A stretch of DNA of 64,000 bases from Calditrichota bacterium (GTDB taxonomy: Bacteria > Calditrichota > Calditrichia > Calditrichales > J004). A program made the position numbers and the translations under genes. The stretch is taken from positions 682,001 through 746,000 of the forward strand of contig JABFGF010000002.1 of NCBI GenBank assembly GCA_013112635.1, written 5' to 3'. The notes under the pieces are model-generated. The model saw nothing but the letters and a program-made list of their open reading frames with translations, did not search any database and was not told the origin of the DNA. This document shows positions 9,220-17,409 of the stretch, piece by piece; the first letter of the stretch is position 1; each line of letters opens with the position of its first letter.

Positions 9220-10353
9220 ATGGCGGGGTATTCAGCTTTGGCAAATAAGAAATCTGAGAAATATAATAACTTGTTTGTAAAAATATTGAGCAAAGTTCTT
9301 TTGGCTCAAATTATTTTCCAAATAATATTTACAGGTTTATTATTTTTTGTTTCGCATGTGGATATTGGTACAATTCAGTACGTAAATATCAGCAGCTATA
9401 TTCTCATTTTTATTCTTAGTCTTTTTTCACTCAAATACTCCATTGCAAACCGCCCGTTAGTAATGTTGTTCATTGTAATTTTTTTCTATCTGGCGGTTAA
9501 TCCGATTGTTCTGTTATTTGGGACTTTCCTCCCATACAATCTTCAGATTGTTATCACTACAACATTGATGTTACTTATAACTTCGTATTTATTTTTTTAT
9601 TCAATATCACCCAAAGCTGATGAAACTTTTACACACCTTCTTTATGCATTCTTGATCACAGCTACCATTATTCTTTTAACATACGCCAACCTTGATATAT
9701 TTTTTGATTATACAACTTTGGATTATTCTCTTGAAAAGGATCAAAAAACATATTGGGATTTATACTCATCAGTACAACTTGGGTCATACTATGTTTACCT
9801 TGTAAATTTTTCGTTGTTATTATTTATATGGTTTATTTATAACCAAGGGCAATATATTCTCTCAGAATATTTAGCCTCTCTTATTGCAATCCATACTTTG
9901 ATGATAGTTAATGAAATTTACCAGTTATATAATCATATGCATCTGTATGAAAATTACATTGAGGCACAATATTTTAATGCCGTAATAAACATTGGTTATA
10001 TTTCAATTTGGATTATCCGTCTTCAATATCTATCAAGCCCGGAAAGCGAAAAAAACGAAAAGTACATTCAAAACTATGATTTATTAAAAGGCTTTGTCTC
10101 AAAACCGATTAACTCTTTTTGGCGAACTGTTCTAACCAAACTTGGCAAGCAAAGGTTGCTGGTTGGATCTGTGTTCCTTTTTCTAATAATCTGCATACCA
10201 TCACTGTTCTTTGGTGAACTGGACTATTTAACCCGATTTAACATTATTCTGATGTTTCTATTTCTATTTGCCGTGATTATTTATGCCATTGTTTATACAC
10301 AGCGAAAATGGTTTACACATATCGGTTTCTTAATAAAGCGTAAAGAAAAATAA
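9220..10353 (+). CDS. Polytopic membrane protein, possible membrane sensor for the adjacent kinase
   Basis: I do not recognise a named family. The 377-residue protein is very hydrophobic, with roughly nine or ten predicted membrane spans: about 27-48, 57-75, 80-100, 105-125, 140-158, 192-210, 222-236, 255-272, 312-333 and 340-358. A polar stretch of about 40 residues (about 275-315) lies before the last two spans. AAGGAA lies just before ATG 9220. The gene starts 5 bp after glycyl-tRNA synthetase and ends 12 bp before a soluble PAS/histidine-kinase/receiver gene that has no membrane segments of its own. I infer that it could be the membrane input module for that kinase, but nothing in the sequence proves interaction. 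Confidence 0.78.
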   Translation: MAGYSALANKKSEKYNNLFVKILSKVLLAQIIFQIIFTGLLFFVSHVDIGTIQYVNISSYILIFILSLFSLKYSIANRPLVMLFIVIFFYLAVNPIVLLFGTFLPYNLQIVITTTLMLLITSYLFFYSISPKADETFTHLLYAFLITATIILLTYANLDIFFDYTTLDYSLEKDQKTYWDLYSSVQLGSYYVYLVNFSLLLFIWFIYNQGQYILSEYLASLIAIHTLMIVNEIYQLYNHMHLYENYIEAQYFNAVINIGYISIWIIRLQYLSSPESEKNEKYIQNYDLLKGFVSKPINSFWRTVLTKLGKQRLLVGSVFLFLIICIPSLFFGELDYLTRFNIILMFLFLFAVIIYAIVYTQRKWFTHIGFLIKRKEK

Positions 10354-10365
10354 CGGATTGTTTTT

Positions 10366-11856
10366 ATGGAAACTCGCTTATCTGATTTAATAGAAGATTT
10401 AAATGACGGTTTCTGTTCTATACGAATAGATGGTGATCTTATTTACGCCAACCAGAGTGCTAAGAAGTTGTTAAAAATTTCTGATGATTCTTCCATTAAT
10501 ATTTTTACAGATGTAATTAGAAATAAGGCATTAACCCAATCTATTAAAAGAGAAATTGAAAAAAGTAAAGGGTTAAAAGATATTGAATGTGATCTTTACG
10601 ACTATGAAAACAAAAAATTCCCCGTTATCCTTACTGTAAATTCTATAAAAGATATTGATGATTCAATTGTTGGGATGGCTTTATTGTTTAAAGACATGTC
10701 GGCATTAAAGGAAATGCATAATCAGTTATTGCAAGCGCAAAAAATGGAAAGTATTGGTATGCTGGCTAGTGGGATTGCCCATGAGTTTAACAATCTACTT
10801 TCCGGCATATTGCCAAATGCTGAACTAATTAAAATGACAATTGAAGATGGTTCTGCAAACTTCTCGCGCGCTGATGCAATTCACAAATCAGCTCAAAGAG
10901 CCGGCAACATAGTTAAGCAACTATTAAGTTTTGCCAGGCACGACCACATTGATGATGATGTTTCACTGAACTTAAACAGAGCTGTTTCTGAAACCCTTGA
11001 AATAATGAGTAAGTTATTTGGAAAAGAAATAATTGTTAAAAATAAATTACCCATCAACCTGCCTCTAATAAAAATTGATCCTACGCGAATACAACAAATT
11101 ATTATGAATTTAGCAATTAATGCGCGCGATGCTTTAGAAGGATCCGGAACAATTACCTTTTCAGCAAAACCTGTTACTATCGATATCCGTAATGGAAATG
11201 GGCTGTCGGCTGGCCAATATGTTATGCTGTCGGTTGAAGATAATGGCAAAGGTATTTCCAGAGAAAATATCGAAAAAATATTTGACCCATTTTTCACAAC
11301 AAAAGAACCGGGGAAAGGAACCGGGCTCGGACTTTCAACAATTTATGGAATAATAAAAAATTTACAGGGTGATATAAAAGTGTTTTCTGATGAAAACAAA
11401 GGAACCCGGTTTGATCTGTATTTTCCGGAAAGCCATTCGAAAGAAACAAAAAATGAAAAAGTTGACGATATATCTACAAACAAAAAGAACAAAACTATCC
11501 TAATAGTTGATGATGAAAGGGTAATACGCGAAATGGCCAAAGACATGCTTTCATATATCGGCTATAAAACTATTTGTGAAAGTAGTGCTCTAAATGCTAT
11601 TACTCGTTTCAAAAAAGAAAAGAATAAAATCGATTTAGTAATTATCGATCTAATCATGCCTAAAATGAACGGCGTTAATTGTTATCACGAAATAAGAAAA
11701 ATCAGCAAAAATGTACCTGTAATAATTACTTCTGGAGTTGGTGAGGCGAATAAAAGATCTGATATGTTACAAATGGGCGCTGCAGAATATTTACAAAAAC
11801 CTTACGATGTAAAAACATTTTCTGAAATATTTGATAAGATTTTTTCAGAAAACTAA
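10366..11856 (+). CDS. Soluble PAS - histidine kinase - receiver hybrid protein
   Basis: The 496-residue protein has a PAS-like domain (about 1-115). It is followed by a HisKA dimerisation domain with phospho-acceptor His in [12 protein letters not shown] (about 139-150), then a HATPase_c domain with the N box [11 protein letters not shown]1 VEDNGKGI and G2 [15 protein letters not shown]-terminal receiver (about 378-496) has ILIVDDER and phospho-Asp in [11 protein letters not shown], with a K in LQKPYD. There is no transmembrane segment or signal peptide, so sensing is cytoplasmic or comes through the upstream membrane protein. No DNA-binding output domain is present. The phosphoryl group probably passes to an unlinked histidine phosphotransferase or regulator. 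It is followed by a terminator-like hairpin. Confidence 0.95.
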   Translation: METRLSDLIEDLNDGFCSIRIDGDLIYANQSAKKLLKISDDSSINIFTDVIRNKALTQSIKREIEKSKGLKDIECDLYDYENKKFPVILTVNSIKDIDDSIVGMALLFKDMSALKEMHNQLLQAQKMESIGMLASGIAHEFNNLLSGILPNAELIKMTIEDGSANFSRADAIHKSAQRAGNIVKQLLSFARHDHIDDDVSLNLNRAVSETLEIMSKLFGKEIIVKNKLPINLPLIKIDPTRIQQIIMNLAINARDALEGSGTITFSAKPVTIDIRNGNGLSAGQYVMLSVEDNGKGISRENIEKIFDPFFTTKEPGKGTGLGLSTIYGIIKNLQGDIKVFSDENKGTRFDLYFPESHSKETKNEKVDDISTNKKNKTILIVDDERVIREMAKDMLSYIGYKTICESSALNAITRFKKEKNKIDLVIIDLIMPKMNGVNCYHEIRKISKNVPVIITSGVGEANKRSDMLQMGAAEYLQKPYDVKTFSEIFDKIFSEN

Positions 11857-11868
11857 GCAATATCTTCT

Positions 11869-11907
11869 AAAAAAAGGGCGCCATGAAATTAATCAGCACC
11901 CTTTTTT
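11869..11907. terminator. Bidirectional terminator-like hairpin between convergent genes
   Basis: An A-run followed by GGGCGC pairs with GCACCC followed by a T-run (11896-11907), leaving one C-A mismatch. The A-run gives a U-tract for the minus strand and the T-run gives one for the plus strand. It lies in the 63-bp gap between two convergent stop codons, as expected for a shared Rho-independent terminator. Confidence 0.7.
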
Positions 11908-11919
11908 AGTTTTAATAAT

Positions 11920-13050
11920 TTACTTATAAAATTCTTCTATTCCGTCTAAGATGTAATTCTTTTGTTCATCCGTCAGTTCAGGATAAACCGGAATTGCAAT
12001 TGTAGAATCTGCTGCATTCTCAGCCACAGGAAAAGTTCCTTTTTCATATCCGAGATATGTGAAACATTCCTGGTTATTAAAAGTTACCGGATAGTAGATT
12101 TCACATCCCACATTCAATTCCCGTAAATGCTTTATTAAGCCATCACGGTTTTCACATTTTAGAATAAACTGATTGTAGATATGTCTATAACCATCGACAG
12201 AAAAAGGTGTGGTTATATACTTAGTAAGTCCTCTGTTTTCTATTTCCTGAATGTAATATTCTGCATTTTCTTGTCTCCCGGCTGTCCAGCTATCAAGATA
12301 TTTTAATTTTATATCTAAAACGACCGCTTGCAATGAATCCAGTCTAAAATTACCACCGATAAGTTTATGATAATATTTTGGATACGCCCCATGGTTTTTC
12401 AGGTAATCCATTTTCTTAAACAATTCTTCATCCTTAGTTGTTACAAGTCCACCATCTCCAAATCCGCCCAAATTTTTACTTGGGAAAAAAGAAAAACAGC
12501 CAATATCTCCAAAAGTACCAGCGCGCTCACCTTTATCATTTTCAGATCCAATTGCCTGGGCAGCATCTTCAATAACATAAAGATTGTTTTTACGGGCAAT
12601 ATCCATAATAGCGTTCATATTTGCCAGCTGGCCATACAAATGGACCGGAATAATTACTTTGGTTTTTGGTGTTATTGCACTCTCAAGTTTTTGCGGATCG
12701 ATGTTATATGTTTCCGGATCAATATCCACAAATACTGGTTTTGCCCCAATCCTTGAGACACATCCGGCTGTTGCAAAAAATGAATAAACCGGGACAATAA
12801 CTTCATCACCGGGTTCAATATCCAACGCCATCAAAGCTAAAAGCAATGCATCTGTTCCTGAAGAAACACCCAGCGCAAATTTTGACTGACAATATTCTGC
12901 AATATTATTTTCGAACTCTTTTAAACGGGGTCCGCCAATAAAATATTGTGACTCCATAACCTCTTTAACTGCAGGTTCAATTTCCTTCCTCAAAGTATCG
13001 TATTGCGCTTTCAGGTCTAACAATGGAACATTATTAATAGTTGTTTTCAT
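11920..13050 (-). CDS. DegT/DnrJ/EryC1/StrS-family PLP aminotransferase (nucleotide-sugar type)
   Basis: This fold-type I PLP enzyme of about 376 residues transaminates keto-sugar nucleotides, or acts as a sugar dehydratase in some relatives. Family signatures are LLDLKAQYDTLRKEIE at the N-terminus, SGTDALLLALMALDIEPGDEVIVP, VIEDAAQAIGS with the cofactor-ring Asp, and SFFPSKNLGGFGDGG with the Schiff-base lysine. The C-terminal FRLDSLQAVVLDIKLKYLD region fits the WecE/ArnB/VioA-like group. I place the start at ATG 13050, where GGAG lies ten bases upstream. A TTG at 13059 would leave a single base between GGAG and the start. The enzyme could supply an amino sugar for the glycan operon at 15.5-23 kb, but two lipoprotein genes on the other strand separate them. 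Confidence 0.92.
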   Translation of the reverse strand: MKTTINNVPLLDLKAQYDTLRKEIEPAVKEVMESQYFIGGPRLKEFENNIAEYCQSKFALGVSSGTDALLLALMALDIEPGDEVIVPVYSFFATAGCVSRIGAKPVFVDIDPETYNIDPQKLESAITPKTKVIIPVHLYGQLANMNAIMDIARKNNLYVIEDAAQAIGSENDKGERAGTFGDIGCFSFFPSKNLGGFGDGGLVTTKDEELFKKMDYLKNHGAYPKYYHKLIGGNFRLDSLQAVVLDIKLKYLDSWTAGRQENAEYYIQEIENRGLTKYITTPFSVDGYRHIYNQFILKCENRDGLIKHLRELNVGCEIYYPVTFNNQECFTYLGYEKGTFPVAENAADSTIAIPVYPELTDEQKNYILDGIEEFYK

Positions 13051-13206
13051 AAAACACAAACTCCATTCATTTTCTATTTAAAAGTAGCCTAATTTAAAAC
13101 CCAGTCAAACAATATTCCATGATTTATTTATATTTTGGAATTAGCTATTGCATTTACAATTATGTTATTTATATTTGGATAGGTGTCTACCACTGAAAGG
13201 TTTATT

Positions 13207-14286
13207 ATGATACGTTTAAGAATAGTTCTTTCTTTCATGCTTATTATCGCTTGGTCCTGTGAAAACAACAGTCCACTAAACAATGATTCACAAAAACCTG
13301 GTGATGTCTCCCTATCTATTGATATGACGCTTGCTCCGACAAAAGTTTCTGGACTAAAGGGTCTGCTTGAGCGTGATGGGTTTGAATCTATTTCGTTTGA
13401 ATTTATAATTACAGATAACCAAGCCGTTGCAGAAGTTGAAAATATTGTTCATGGTGAATGGGAGCTGTCTGTCCATGCTGTTGATGAAGATGGAAATATT
13501 ATTTACCAGGGATCAACCAAAGTAAATATTAATCCGGGTGAAGTGACTACAGTCCATTTGCACCTAGATACAACAACAGGAAATCTGAAAATTATTGTTA
13601 CCTGGGGAGATTGGCCAACCAGGCCGGTAGCATATTATCCTTTTAACAGCAGCGCATCTGACAAAAGTGGAAACGAAAATCATGGTGAAGTGATTGGTGC
13701 AATATTGACGGAAGACCGTTTAGGAAAACCAAATAGTGCATACGCGTTTGATGGCTTTGACGACTATATCGATATAGGCAACAATCCTATTTTAAAACCT
13801 CAATTCCCAATAGCTGTTTCCACCTGGATAAATATTAAATCGTTTGAAGATCATAATCCAATTTTTACCAATAATTTTGACGACGGGGAATATTTTGGAA
13901 TTTGGTTTTATGCTTTATCCACCAAACGAGTTTCACTAATGTTTGGGAATGGTGGCCCAGCAGGACCTTACAGCAGAAGAGGGTATTATACAAAAGATGA
14001 AGTATTAAAAACCAATGAGTGGATCCATGTAGTTGGTATTATGCGAAGCCCTGACGATATGGATATTTATATCGACGGCAATAAAGCAGAACTTATAGAA
14101 TCTACCGGATTAAGTGATTCAACATCGCTGGTTTATAATAACAACCCTGCTTCAATAGGCAGAGGTGATGGCACCATCACTGTAGGTAATACTAACTATT
14201 TCCATGGTAAAATTGACGAATTGTATATTTTTAATACAACACTATCTCAAAACATGATTGATAAATTATTAAATTCAAATAATTAA
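13207..14286 (+). CDS. Lipoprotein with LamG/concanavalin-A-like C-terminal domain
   Basis: ATG 13207 with GAAAGG seven bases upstream is preferred over a GTG at 13183, which would put extra residues before the signal peptide. The signal peptide ends at a lipobox-like AWSC (Cys18). Residues about 25-135 form a module shared with the next gene (SLSIDMTLAP... TTGNLKIIVTWGD), probably a beta-sandwich. Residues about 143-358 are a LamG-like jellyroll (VAYYPFNSSASDKSGNENHGEV, FDGFDDYIDIGNN, GKIDELYIFN), the family that binds glycans or proteins in many secreted proteins. It is probably anchored in the outer membrane. The 11-bp gap to the next gene suggests an operon. Confidence 0.88.
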   Translation: MIRLRIVLSFMLIIAWSCENNSPLNNDSQKPGDVSLSIDMTLAPTKVSGLKGLLERDGFESISFEFIITDNQAVAEVENIVHGEWELSVHAVDEDGNIIYQGSTKVNINPGEVTTVHLHLDTTTGNLKIIVTWGDWPTRPVAYYPFNSSASDKSGNENHGEVIGAILTEDRLGKPNSAYAFDGFDDYIDIGNNPILKPQFPIAVSTWINIKSFEDHNPIFTNNFDDGEYFGIWFYALSTKRVSLMFGNGGPAGPYSRRGYYTKDEVLKTNEWIHVVGIMRSPDDMDIYIDGNKAELIESTGLSDSTSLVYNNNPASIGRGDGTITVGNTNYFHGKIDELYIFNTTLSQNMIDKLLNSNN

Positions 14287-14297
14287 CAGGGGAAAAA

Positions 14298-15518
14298 ATG
14301 TATAGACTTCTAATAAGTTTTATAACTGTTTTTTTTCTGGTTTCATGTGAGAATCAGAATCCAGTAGATAATGATTCATCAAACTCAAAAGGTGAGCTTT
14401 CTTTTTCAATTGATATGACCCAAGCCCCGAATGAAGTGGTTAAACTGCGAGGGGCATTATCCCGCTCAGATCACGATACAATATTTTTTGATTTTGAAAT
14501 GAATGACAGTGCAGCTGTTGCAAAAGTTGACGATTTAATTGCCGGTATATGGCTCCTTTCAGTGGAGGCACTTAATGAAGAGAATCAGATAATTTACAAT
14601 GGCAGCACTGAAGTATCTGTTCTATCTAGTCAAACAACTACAGTTTATCTACACCTTGAACCAACTACTGGAACCCTAAAGGTTATAGTAACATGGGGAG
14701 ACAAAGATTTAAAACAACAAATTTTATTTGTCGGTCAGCATCATACTGCGCAAACAATATACGATGAATGGCGGGTTTTAAGTATGTACATTGATGGGAC
14801 TGGATTTAAAGAAATTACTGCTGGCACATATCCTATATGGACGACAGATAGAAGTTTTTTTATTTTCAGGTACGATATAAATAGTATTGCCCGTTTCGAT
14901 TTTGTAGCTAATAAAGCAGAAATAATCGGATCTACTCCAAATCATGTAAACTTCTTTCGATATATGGAGTCTACGAATCGGATAGTTTGTGACTACAAAA
15001 AAGATAATGGATACTGGGATATTGGTCATATGAATATTGATGGCTCCGATTTTCAAAAAATTGTTGAAGATGAGTCAACAAAAAAAAGACCTGTACCAAA
15101 ACCGTTTTCCGATTGGATTTATTATTCTGGGAACATAACAGGAAATTTTCAAATATATAAGGTAAAAATCGATGGTACGATGAATGAACAAGTTACGTTT
15201 GGATTAACAAATGCATCTTTTCCTTCTTTTAATAAAGATGGTTCTAAACTTCTTTTCTCCGAGAAACTGGAAAATGAATATGCTTTAAAAATCATCGATT
15301 TAGATTCAAACTCAATTACAACGTTTGATTTTAGCAGCATCGGTGAAGCCATTTACCCAATATTTTCTGAAGATGACAATTATATCATCTATGTTCAAGT
15401 TGTGGGACCTACATATTTTGATCGCGAGGTTTTTCGAATGAAAAGTGATGGAACAGAAAAAACCCAAATCACCTTTACAGATCAGTTCAAAGATTACGTA
15501 AGACCAGTTAGCTGGTAA
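14298..15518 (+). CDS. Lipoprotein with TolB-like beta-propeller C-terminal domain
   Basis: The signal peptide is followed by lipobox LVSC (Cys17). Residues about 24-135 (LSFSIDMTQAPNEV... TTGTLKVIVTWGD) are clearly homologous to the same part of the preceding lipoprotein. The C-terminal half (about 140-406) instead holds TolB/WD40-like propeller blades with the recurring pattern xxxDGTxxxQxTFG...PxFxxDGxxLLF (for example KIDGTMNEQVTFG, SFNKDGSKLLFSE, KSDGTEKTQITF). AGGGGA precedes the ATG. It appears to be a scaffold or binding lipoprotein of unknown ligand. It converges on the FemAB-like gene with a 6-bp gap. Confidence 0.87.
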   Translation: MYRLLISFITVFFLVSCENQNPVDNDSSNSKGELSFSIDMTQAPNEVVKLRGALSRSDHDTIFFDFEMNDSAAVAKVDDLIAGIWLLSVEALNEENQIIYNGSTEVSVLSSQTTTVYLHLEPTTGTLKVIVTWGDKDLKQQILFVGQHHTAQTIYDEWRVLSMYIDGTGFKEITAGTYPIWTTDRSFFIFRYDINSIARFDFVANKAEIIGSTPNHVNFFRYMESTNRIVCDYKKDNGYWDIGHMNIDGSDFQKIVEDESTKKRPVPKPFSDWIYYSGNITGNFQIYKVKIDGTMNEQVTFGLTNASFPSFNKDGSKLLFSEKLENEYALKIIDLDSNSITTFDFSSIGEAIYPIFSEDDNYIIYVQVVGPTYFDREVFRMKSDGTEKTQITFTDQFKDYVRPVSW

Positions 15519-15524
15519 TCTTTG

Positions 15525-16466
15525 TTATTTGTTAAAAAGCCTTTTAAGCTTCAAAAGAAATGAATTATATTTTGTTATTTTAAAATAGGGTGTTTGGATG
15601 GCTCCGAATGCCCTAAAGTTTTTCTCTATTGACTCATGCATGCTTCCTTCAAAATTAAATATTTTATCATGCTCAATTGCATATTTAATTCCCTTCCAAA
15701 TTAACATTGATGCCGCACCACTTTTTCTAAAATCCGGATTACTTCCGCCTATTAGATAGTAAATCATATTATTATCCCAAATTAAATATACACCTGCATG
15801 AATAAAACCTTTAGTATCCTTTGCCAACAAAACCATTTTACTTTTGTGTTGATCAAGTATATCGTCGAGTTTTTTTAGAAATGAATAACTATATGGGGTG
15901 GGCATATTTTGGCGTTTGAAAGTTTGTATGATTAGATTGTAGAAATCATCAATGTCATCTGGAACATAAATTTTTAAAAGCTTTGAGGCTTTATTAATTT
16001 CCCATCTTGTTTTATCTTGAAATTCTTTAAACACATCTTCCTTTTTAGCTGTGTCAATAGTATATGTATACCGTGTAGTTTGCTGAAATTTTTTCCAATA
16101 AAAAGGCAACCAATTTTTAAATGACGGATAAAAACTTTGATTATATTTGTCAAATTTTGGGAGTTGCTTAATCAGTTCAATATATGTTTTCTTTTCATAG
16201 CTCAAACGCTTTGTATAGTTCTGATTTGGTTGAAAAACAACCCAAGGACCGAGGTAAGGAGTTAATTTGGGCATCCCGATGAAAGTAAACAAGCCCTTCT
16301 TTTTTAGCATATATGGCATTGCTGCAATTACTTTTCCACCTTTTTCCACAAGAACACAATCCCATTTATTATTTTCACAAACCGCATCCAACCACCATGG
16401 ATTCATAAAAATTGGGACCTCATTTTCCAGACAAAATTTTTGATAACGTTCCTTTTTAGTTGCCAT
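15525..16466 (-). CDS. FemAB/GNAT-like acyltransferase (BioF2-like, Acetyltransf_6 type)
   Basis: This 313-residue protein resembles the double-GNAT FemAB/CelD family. It has PIFMNPWWLDAV near the N-terminus, a central region rich in aromatic and basic residues, and a C-terminal GNAT core (about 180-300) with GFIHAGVYLIWDNNMIYYLIGGSNPDFRKSGAASMLIWKGI and FNFEGS. Such enzymes transfer acyl or aminoacyl groups to peptidoglycan precursors or to sugars of surface glycans. It is the last gene of the glycan operon and overlaps the sulfotransferase gene by 11 bp. Its likely job is acylation or aminoacylation of the glycan made by this operon, which is an inference from position. Confidence 0.82.
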   Translation of the reverse strand: MATKKERYQKFCLENEVPIFMNPWWLDAVCENNKWDCVLVEKGGKVIAAMPYMLKKKGLFTFIGMPKLTPYLGPWVVFQPNQNYTKRLSYEKKTYIELIKQLPKFDKYNQSFYPSFKNWLPFYWKKFQQTTRYTYTIDTAKKEDVFKEFQDKTRWEINKASKLLKIYVPDDIDDFYNLIIQTFKRQNMPTPYSYSFLKKLDDILDQHKSKMVLLAKDTKGFIHAGVYLIWDNNMIYYLIGGSNPDFRKSGAASMLIWKGIKYAIEHDKIFNFEGSMHESIEKNFRAFGAIQTPYFKITKYNSFLLKLKRLFNK

Positions 16467-17409
16467 AATTTACCCAGTCCAATTTGCCAATTTCCTCATT
16501 TAGCCTGGAGGAAAGTTCAGTAACTTCTGTACTTTTCCTCGGTTCAATTTCCATTTGTTTGTAATCAGTTTTAAAATTTACAGCCCCCAAAGTTTCCTTT
16601 ATATTTATGACTGTTTTCTTAAACCCGTCTGATAAACACTCATCATATTGTAAAAATGAAATGTTCTTTTCAGGAAACAAAGATAAATCTTCCATAATTT
16701 GCTTTTCAATATAATAAATCTGTTTTACTACAAGCTCCGGTTCATCTAGGGCAAGTAGATCTTTGTAGTTTTTTGGCTTTACAGACCACCACTCCCCTTT
16801 TTTAACTGCCAAAGATTGGCGTGCCTTATAAATTGATTTCGCATTATCCAAAGGATTCCGTTTTAAAAAAACAATTTTTGCCTGTGGATATAATTTTGCT
16901 ACTATTTTTAACCTTTGGCTTAAAACAAGATTTTTAATTATCAATGGCTTTCGATATTTAGCCATCAAAGGATCCAAATTATTTTTAATTTTTTCTGATT
17001 TTAGCGTTTCAATCTCTTCATTTGTAAGAAAATGATCTTTCCCTGGCAACATCCTCCTCCAAAATGGACCAGCTTCACTTGGCGCATGTAAGCCCCAATC
17101 CATTGTACTTCCATGAATAGAACGATAGCAGTTATGAGGTCCGCTTTTAAATTTTTTATTGCTAAGCCACATACCAAAAAGAAGGTTTCTATTAAAAAGG
17201 TGTGCCAGATTATCAAAGTACAGAACATCCAAATAGTTTGTTAAAACCTGATACAAAATTGTAGAACCACTTCTTGGAACTCCAACTATAAACAGTATCT
17301 TTTTTTCATCATTAATAATAGGTTTGGATAAAAAATAGTCCGCACCTTTTAATGCAAAAGCTGAATATTTTGCAATTTTTGATAATAAATCAATCTTAAA
17401 GTTTTTCAT
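16456..17409 (-). CDS. Sulfotransferase family protein (PAPS-dependent)
   Basis: The 317-residue protein shows the two PAPS-binding elements of sulfotransferases. The 5'-phosphosulfate loop is ILFIVGVPRSGSTILY (residues 38-53, P-loop-like GVPRSGST). The 3'-phosphate-binding region is IVFLKRNPLDNAKSIYKAR (about 178-197), where the Arg and Ser bind the 3' phosphate. The rest is the expected alpha/beta fold. The presumed reaction is transfer of sulfate from PAPS to a hydroxyl or amino group of a sugar or lipid. It overlaps the upstream asparagine-synthase-like gene by 4 bp (ATGA) and the downstream FemAB-like gene by 11 bp, so the three are translationally coupled. No PAPS-synthesis genes are in the window. 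Confidence 0.88.
   Translation of the reverse strand: MKNFKIDLLSKIAKYSAFALKGADYFLSKPIINDEKKILFIVGVPRSGSTILYQVLTNYLDVLYFDNLAHLFNRNLLFGMWLSNKKFKSGPHNCYRSIHGSTMDWGLHAPSEAGPFWRRMLPGKDHFLTNEEIETLKSEKIKNNLDPLMAKYRKPLIIKNLVLSQRLKIVAKLYPQAKIVFLKRNPLDNAKSIYKARQSLAVKKGEWWSVKPKNYKDLLALDEPELVVKQIYYIEKQIMEDLSLFPEKNISFLQYDECLSDGFKKTVINIKETLGAVNFKTDYKQMEIEPRKSTEVTELSSRLNEEIGKLDWVNYGN

Noticed and set aside
13183-13206. GTG start extending the LamG lipoprotein
   Set aside because: It would place extra residues ahead of a good lipoprotein signal, while ATG 13207 has GAAAGG at the right distance.
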